Shown piece after piece: positions 58,588 through 64,000 of a stretch of DNA of 64,000 nucleotides (position 1 is its first letter; each line of letters starts with the position of its first letter). Below the pieces are notes generated by a model. The model ran no database searches, had not been told where the DNA came from, and was given only the letters and a program-made list of their open reading frames with translations. The stretch lies in contig NC_088781.1 of the NCBI RefSeq assembly GCF_958450345.1, positions 19,745,857 to 19,809,856 on the forward strand, in the 5' to 3' direction. The stretch comes from Calliphora vicina. Lineage: Eukaryota > Arthropoda > Insecta > Diptera > Calliphoridae. The translations under genes were made by a program, and so were the position numbers.

Positions 58588-60009
58588 AAATGTAACTCCA
58601 AACACCAAGACAGCTTACTAAACAACATTTCAGGAATTCACAAACATAACACAGTCAAGACAGTCTCATAAAATCCACAACAACGGAATGGAAATAAATT
58701 AACATGACAATGACTAAGTATGCAGAAAATCATATGATAATAAAAAAAATCCATTAGCAATGCTTACATCAATTACCCCATAAAGAACCACGATTGATAG
58801 TAGTCAAAAAGCATAAGAGGATTAATGATAACCAAAACTTTATCAATGCCAAATCAGAGTTAATATCTTCAGAATATATCAACATATTAAGAGCAAAAAT
58901 AACTGAAAAACAACCTGAAGGAAAAGAAAACAAGCTGAATAAATTACAAGAAAACAAAGCAAATGACACATGACTATGAACAAAGAAAAGATCAATATTA
59001 AGATTAGCCTGTCAGAAACTTAAGAATGAAATAGCAGATGGGAATGACATTATTAAGAGTGCCAGTCTTGATGATCAAGACCATTCCCTCTCTTTAATCA
59101 ATCTGAGTTTAAAAAAATATTAATGAAATTTCCGCAAACCATACGATAAAAACTCTTATGTGCAATAGTTATCAATGAAATGTTATCTGTCTTTATCAAT
59201 ATAAAGAAAATATTTGAGGCAATGAAAATTCAAGTAACAAGTTCATTACAATGACATAACCAACTATTTACTGAAATCTTCATTCAGCTCAAAAAAAATA
59301 ATTCTTAACCAATGTTGTATTTAAATGGAATTCATTCAGGTATGTCACAGACATCAAGTTCATACGATCGTATGACTCTTCTTCTATCTTCTAACCGTCA
59401 AAATTAAAATTCATGTTTTCTCGTATATTTGACAAGTACAAAATTGGGTTAAATACAGATTAGAAAGATATTAATAGTAGTGTTCGCGTACTTGATAATT
59501 TGTAATAATTTGTACAAATTATCACTGGAAGTTACGGGATTCCGTTCGTTTACTTTTAAAAACTTGTAACGAGAGAGCAAGAGAGTGTTAAAAGTGACAG
59601 TTCGTAGATAGAGAACATGATATTTTTTAATGGACATTTTTTGTCCAGTAAAAAATATCATCATAAAAATATGTTTAAAACATATGGTTGCAAATAAAAT
59701 CAAAAATAAAAACTTGAAAATTAATACAATTTACAAGTTTCAAAGAAAATATGTAAAATAACAAAAAACAAACGTTTTGAATTGATTTATAATAAAATAC
59801 AACATATTTTTACAAATTGTTGTTCGCGTACTTTTTTTTTGCAATTTTTCAGATTGAGAGTAATTTATTTTTACTCTCTAAAATAAAGTCTATCTACAAA
59901 TTTATTTAAGAAATAGTAAAATGTCATAAAACATATAAAGCCGTTTTTCTCAAACGACTTTTTTTGAATTATGACGTTGTTGCAGCAAATGAGAGATATG
60001 TATGTATAT
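58588..60009. other. Non-coding stretch with local hairpins
   Basis: A hairpin with 20-bp arms (19 pairs) lies at about 59617-59661: ATGATATTTTTTAATGGACA, a short T loop, then its near complement. GTTCGCGTACTT occurs twice in direct order at about 59481 and 59822, and another small hairpin (GATAATTTGT/ACAAATTATC) follows the first. They may bound an unrecognised short element. No gene. Confidence 0.45.
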
Positions 60010-60540
60010 AAATTATTTATTTATAGGTTATGGACCGATCCTCACAAAAGTTTGTAGAAAGATTTAGGTTCATATAAAACTAGTTTATGTCCAATTCCAT
60101 CATGATATTAATTATTATAATACAATTATGAATGTTCAAGTCATTTCTGAGGATGGCCTTGTAATCTAGGGGAAAATGTTGACCGATTTTCACAATACTT
60201 TACAGAATAATTTTAGAGTACTTAGAACTAATTTGTGCAAAACTTCATGATTGCAGCATAATCAACATGCTATTTATGACTGCTCAAACAGTATTCTTGA
60301 GGGTCATTTGAATGGGGGCTAGGTGAAGTCATGGACCGATATTTCCCATTTTCCCTAGCACCTTTCGTTTGGGCCCTATCGTGTTTTCATTAGACAGACA
60401 GATGGGCGAACATAGCTAGATCGTCTTAGAATCTTATGATGAACCAGGATATATAAATATACTTTTTGATTATATGTACAACCAATATTTCGATATGTTA
60501 CAAACGGAATGACAAAATCAAAATGTATAAAAAAGAGAAA
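60010..60540 (+). mobile_element. DINE-like element, degenerate
   Basis: Blocks in DINE order: TTATGGACCGATCCTCACAA, TTATGTCCAATTCCATCATG, ATTATGAATGTTCAAGTCAT, GGGGGCTAGGTGAAGTCATG, GACAGACAGATGGGCGAACA and TGTTACAAACGGAATGACAA. It is collinear with the nested copy at 42.7-44.2 kb and partly with the one at 8.2-8.9 kb. The terminal hairpin is not clear. Confidence 0.55.
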
Positions 60541-60749
60541 CATAAAAAAATATTTCATGCATACTTTTACGAGCCATAAATTAAAGTGGCGCCTTAAGGT
60601 ATGTGAAGATTTTGTGTTAATTCGTAATAGATGGCTTAGAAGAAATTAAATTAATTTTGAAAAATTAAATATTTCCAAAAAATGTGAGAAAAAACAAGAG
60701 GAAAAAACACCACAAACACATGTTCTGAGGTACTTCAAATTATGGTAAA

Positions 60750-61147
60750 AACTAGAGTGTCCAAAAAACCGGTTTTCGGTTTAATCGAAAAGGTGTGTTT
60801 TTGAAAAAACCGATTATCCGGTTTCGTTTTTTGTCTTCAAAAAAACCGGTTAACCGTTTTATATTAAATTTTTATTCAATATGAAAAATACGCTTATTTA
60901 AAATTTTTTGAATTCTTATATATTTTACGAAATATTGTCAAATGCTACAATTTTCTATAAAATTAATCATTATTTTTAAAAATGGTATCAAAGTTTTTCT
61001 AAAATATGTTGAAATGAGCTTTTGGAAATATATTTCATTAAAACCGGTTAACCGTCTTACAAAAGCCGGTTTTTCAAAAAACAGAAACAGGTCGAGTTTA
61101 CAAAGATGAAAAAACCGATTGACCGGTTTTCGGTTTTGGATACTCTG
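60750..61147. mobile_element. Roughly 400-bp MITE-like element rich in ACCGGTT
   Basis: The left end is AGAGTGTCCAAAAAACCGG and the right end reversed is AGAGTATCCAAAACCGAAAA. Several ACCGGTTAACC palindromes lie at both ends. The AT-rich middle is non-coding. No target duplication was found. Related pieces are near 38070, 40465-40575 and 44241-45080. Confidence 0.6.
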
Positions 61148-63260
61148 AAATTAAATTCATCTGCCGTTTCACATATTTTTTCTTTTTAATTCTTTTTATT
61201 AAATTAACCACAAATCATTGAATGCAAATATCAGTTTTATTACTTTTTTTATTTCGAAATTTTTAGATTCATTCTTTTAATAGTATTTGTTGTTTTTTAT
61301 TTATAATATTAAATATTTAATTTTTATCTTAAACATAATAAAAATTTTAATAGAAAACATTTACAAAAATTGTAATTTTTTTTTTATTTTTAAATTTATT
61401 TTTGTTTTGGAAATTGTTGTTAGTTTTATTATTTTATTTAAAAAAAAACATATTTATAATGATTTTACAAATATAGGACTGATGATGTTGTTGTATTGTG
61501 TTATTTTAATGATGACAATTGTAATTATAAATGAAACTGAGTTTAGATCAATCATTGATTAATTATTATTCAATTAATATTTAGTTAGTATGAGTAAATT
61601 TGTTTTATTGCACCTTCACCTAAATTATACTATTAGTTAGTTAGTTTTGTGGTTTGTATGTTTAACTTCTTATGAATGAGGTGTGATTTTTAATTATTTT
61701 ATGTTTTTGTTAAATACTAATATATTTTTGTATTTTTTTTAAGGGAATTATTAAAAATTAGAAAAATTTATTTAGCTAAAAAATTAAGTTTTTATGGATT
61801 TATATATGATGAAGTTTTTGTTTATAAAATAATTTATAAAGGAGTTAAAGTTCCTGTATTTATAGTATTTGTGGTTGCTGTGTTGGTTTTATTAAATCTT
61901 ATTCATATTAATTTATTAATTGGACTTTTATTATTATTATTAATCTAATTAGATTTTGTGTTACTTAATACATTTTAATTGAGCAATATGATTTTTCTTG
62001 TTTTTTTTTTACAATGTTTTATAATATGATGTTTTGTTTTGTGGTATTAATATTTATAATTTCTTTTTAACTATACAACATAATGAAATTCTAAGGGAAA
62101 TTCTAAAAAAGTTAAAAAAATTATAAATGCAAATAGAAAATGGTAGGATAACTGTTTAAAAACTAATTCTTAATAAAATTAAATATTGATAAATTAAAAC
62201 AAAACAAAACCAATTTTATAGCAACTCAATTACATATGTAGTTTGAAATATTCTCTCAATATTATTTTATTACTTAAAAGTTTATAATTTATTTTCGAAA
62301 TTAGTTTTAACAAATTTTATGAATCTTTTAGAAATCTTTTAAAAATTTCTTAAATTCTGAATTTTATATGAATTGTTTTTAAAATTATCAATTTCCAATT
62401 GCTTATATTCAAAATCATTTATAAATTTTAATTTTTATTCATTAATTTTTAATCAAAATTATTTATTACATCTACTTTTATTAATATCCTTTCATATCAT
62501 TACAATTTCTTTTTATGAATAAAGTGATTTGAAATTTATTAATTTTATGTTTAATTTTTATATTTTATTTACAATAAATATTTTGTTTTCTAAATAATTT
62601 TTAGTTGTTTTCTTTTTAATATGAAATTCTTATGATATGCCTATTTATTTTTAATGATATTAACAATGAAAATTATATTTAGATTGTAAAATCTACTTTA
62701 ATTAAATTCAAATATTTTTAAGAAATAAAATAAAACCAAAAAATTAATAAAAAACTAATAGCAATATCCCAAATTCTCATAAATTTTGTCAAGTGATACT
62801 GAAATCTCGAGAGAGTATGAGAGGGTCAGAGTTTTTTCATATAACTAGAATATATGTATTTATAATGCGTTAAAAAATTGGACTTGCGTATTATACAAAT
62901 AATCCTTTTACACAAGTTATCTATATAAAATGTTTAGTTATTATAAACCATCTATCTACTGGGCCAATTACAGTATATTATGAATCATTTATATTTTAAT
63001 GAAATATGAAACTTCCATTTTTAATATTTTAAAACTTGGCACGATTTAAAGCTGTTTTAGTAAAGACAACTGCAAAATTGATTTAAGGTCTCAATAAATA
63101 CCAGTGAAATCTAAAATGTTTATGATAATATACAAAAATGTGCTAATGTTTTTTTTGATGAGAACACGAGACAGAAGATAAAAAATATTTATATTTCTCT
63201 GGTCCTTTGAGAACTACCTATTGCTTTAACACACAATTAATTAGGTACCAAAATTATTAT
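61148..63260. other. Very AT-rich stretch; one open region of doubtful coding value
   Basis: A plus-strand open region at 61721-61947 (stop TAA) has no ATG but follows a T-rich AG acceptor-like site near 61743. It would encode a short basic segment and then a strongly hydrophobic C-terminal stretch (V-P-V-F-I-V-F-V-V-A-V-L). A hydrophobic 91-codon frame at 61287-61562 is upstream. I recognise neither, and hydrophobic frames are expected by chance at this composition. No promoter or conserved gene recognised. Confidence 0.3.
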
Positions 63261-63366
63261 CAGCCCAATTATGAATAAAAATTCCCCGGGAGTTTTTTCC
63301 CCTTTCTTATTTTAATATTTGATTTGAATAGGAAAAAATGGGAAAAATTGATTCATAATTGGGCTG
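63261..63366. mobile_element. 106-bp MITE, second copy of the CAGCCCAATTATGAAT family
   Basis: Ends CAGCCCAATTATGAATAAAA and, reversed, CAGCCCAATTATGAATCAAT, with a TAT duplication on both sides (63258-63260 and 63367-63369). Shares GGGAGTTTTTTC and GATTTGAATAGGAAAAA-type inner sequence with the 46841 copy. Confidence 0.8.
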
Positions 63367-63369
63367 TAT

Positions 63370-64000
63370 ATCTTTCTCATTCCTTGAGAGCTGCCCTAGG
63401 AAACTGATTTGGCTTTTTTGAAACGTCAATATTGTCACCTCTTTATATTTTGAGCTTGGGGAAAAACGTTCGAATTTGTATGCTTTATAAATTATTATTT
63501 GTAAATGTTTTATTTCGAATCGAATTGCAAAATAATACCCCTCAACTAAATCAGGATATTGTGAAAAGTATTGAAATCCCTACAACATGTCTAAACTATT
63601 GACAATCTGCTAATTTAGCAACATCTGAATGTCGTCTGGTTGTTTAGAATAAAATGTTAGCATTTTCAACTGCAAATACTTTTAAATACATTTACAAAAG
63701 TTCGAAAGTATTAATTAAATTTTCAAAATAAAATTTTCGCCCAACTATTCCACAAAAGAATTTTATGCGAATTACTGCTTGAATTACATATTAAATTCAT
63801 TCTATCTTTCTGGAATAAATACCTGTTTGAATCATTCAATCTAAATCCATTAAAAATTTTGCTTAAGAAAAAAGTTTTTTATTCAAAATTTATGATGTCA
63901 AATTTGTTTGTTTCCAAAAAGCTTAAAAAGACATCAAATGCATTGCGGCCAAACAAATTACAGGCCACCAGTAAAGTTTCCTTATCATGGGGATAATTAC
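63370..64000. other. AT-rich non-coding end of window
   Basis: Nothing recognised up to the window end. Confidence 0.4.

Noticed and set aside
61287..62000. Mitochondrial insertion (NUMT)
   Set aside because: Very AT-rich with hydrophobic frames, but no mitochondrial gene or tRNA sequence could be recognised.

Overview
The window looks like AT-rich nuclear DNA of a brachyceran fly, probably a calyptrate (blowfly or house-fly type). Reasons: a spliced RpL37A gene lies head-to-head with a gene whose product resembles Drosophila CG5828 (two genes I recall as neighbours in Drosophila); introns are short GT-AG introns; and there are many dipteran repeats (mariner, R1-like LINEs, DINE-1/INE-1-like elements, hAT, Helitron, solo LTRs). 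Real genes occupy only a few kilobases. Most of the rest is satellite DNA and nested transposon debris.

Layout. 1-4.2 kb: a broken Tc1/mariner-type transposase, an inverted-repeat element and a long palindrome. 4.2-7.1 kb: a hAT-type element (8-bp target duplication) filled with a dead mariner and a dead R1-like LINE. 7.6-28.7 kb: a 114-bp satellite. It has a diverged left flank (about 7.56-10.2 kb) and two homogeneous blocks (11.8-15.98 and 18.94-28.69 kb). It is interrupted by a 1.53-kb hAT MITE carrying a DINE-like element and by a 2.96-kb Helitron that has its own tandem array. The right block contains a tandem duplication of a roughly 3.6-3.7-kb higher-order unit. 29.5-30.1 kb: a small candidate gene with TATA box, initiator-like site, two CAGGTAA heptamers upstream, a 76-codon reading frame with a KEN motif and a 78-bp intron after the stop. 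30.3-46 kb: a relic satellite monomer, a 3-copy 367-bp repeat, mariner fragments, and four copies of one LTR family, three of them flanked by ATAT. One LTR is inserted in a mariner and itself carries a MITE; another contains a strange element built from GGGAGTTATTTCATT motifs. 46.8-48.2 kb: a 3-bp-TSD MITE and a DINE-1-like element with GTCT microsatellite and minisatellite. 48.6-53.4 kb: the two conserved genes. 53.9-64 kb: several MITEs, DINE-like fragments and featureless AT-rich DNA.

Gene logic. The two conserved genes are housekeeping genes: a DUF89-type 4'-phosphopantetheine phosphatase (coenzyme A metabolite control) and a 60S ribosomal protein with a TCT-type initiator. They are transcribed divergently from an interval of about 2.6 kb and are not otherwise functionally linked. 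The main biology of the window is the satellite. Both precise transposon insertions into it, and the recurrent 23-bp deletion in its short monomers, hit the same GTGATCAC box of the monomer.

All identities come from reading the sequence and from recall of protein families. No database search or alignment was run. Coordinates of repeat edges without target duplications are approximate.
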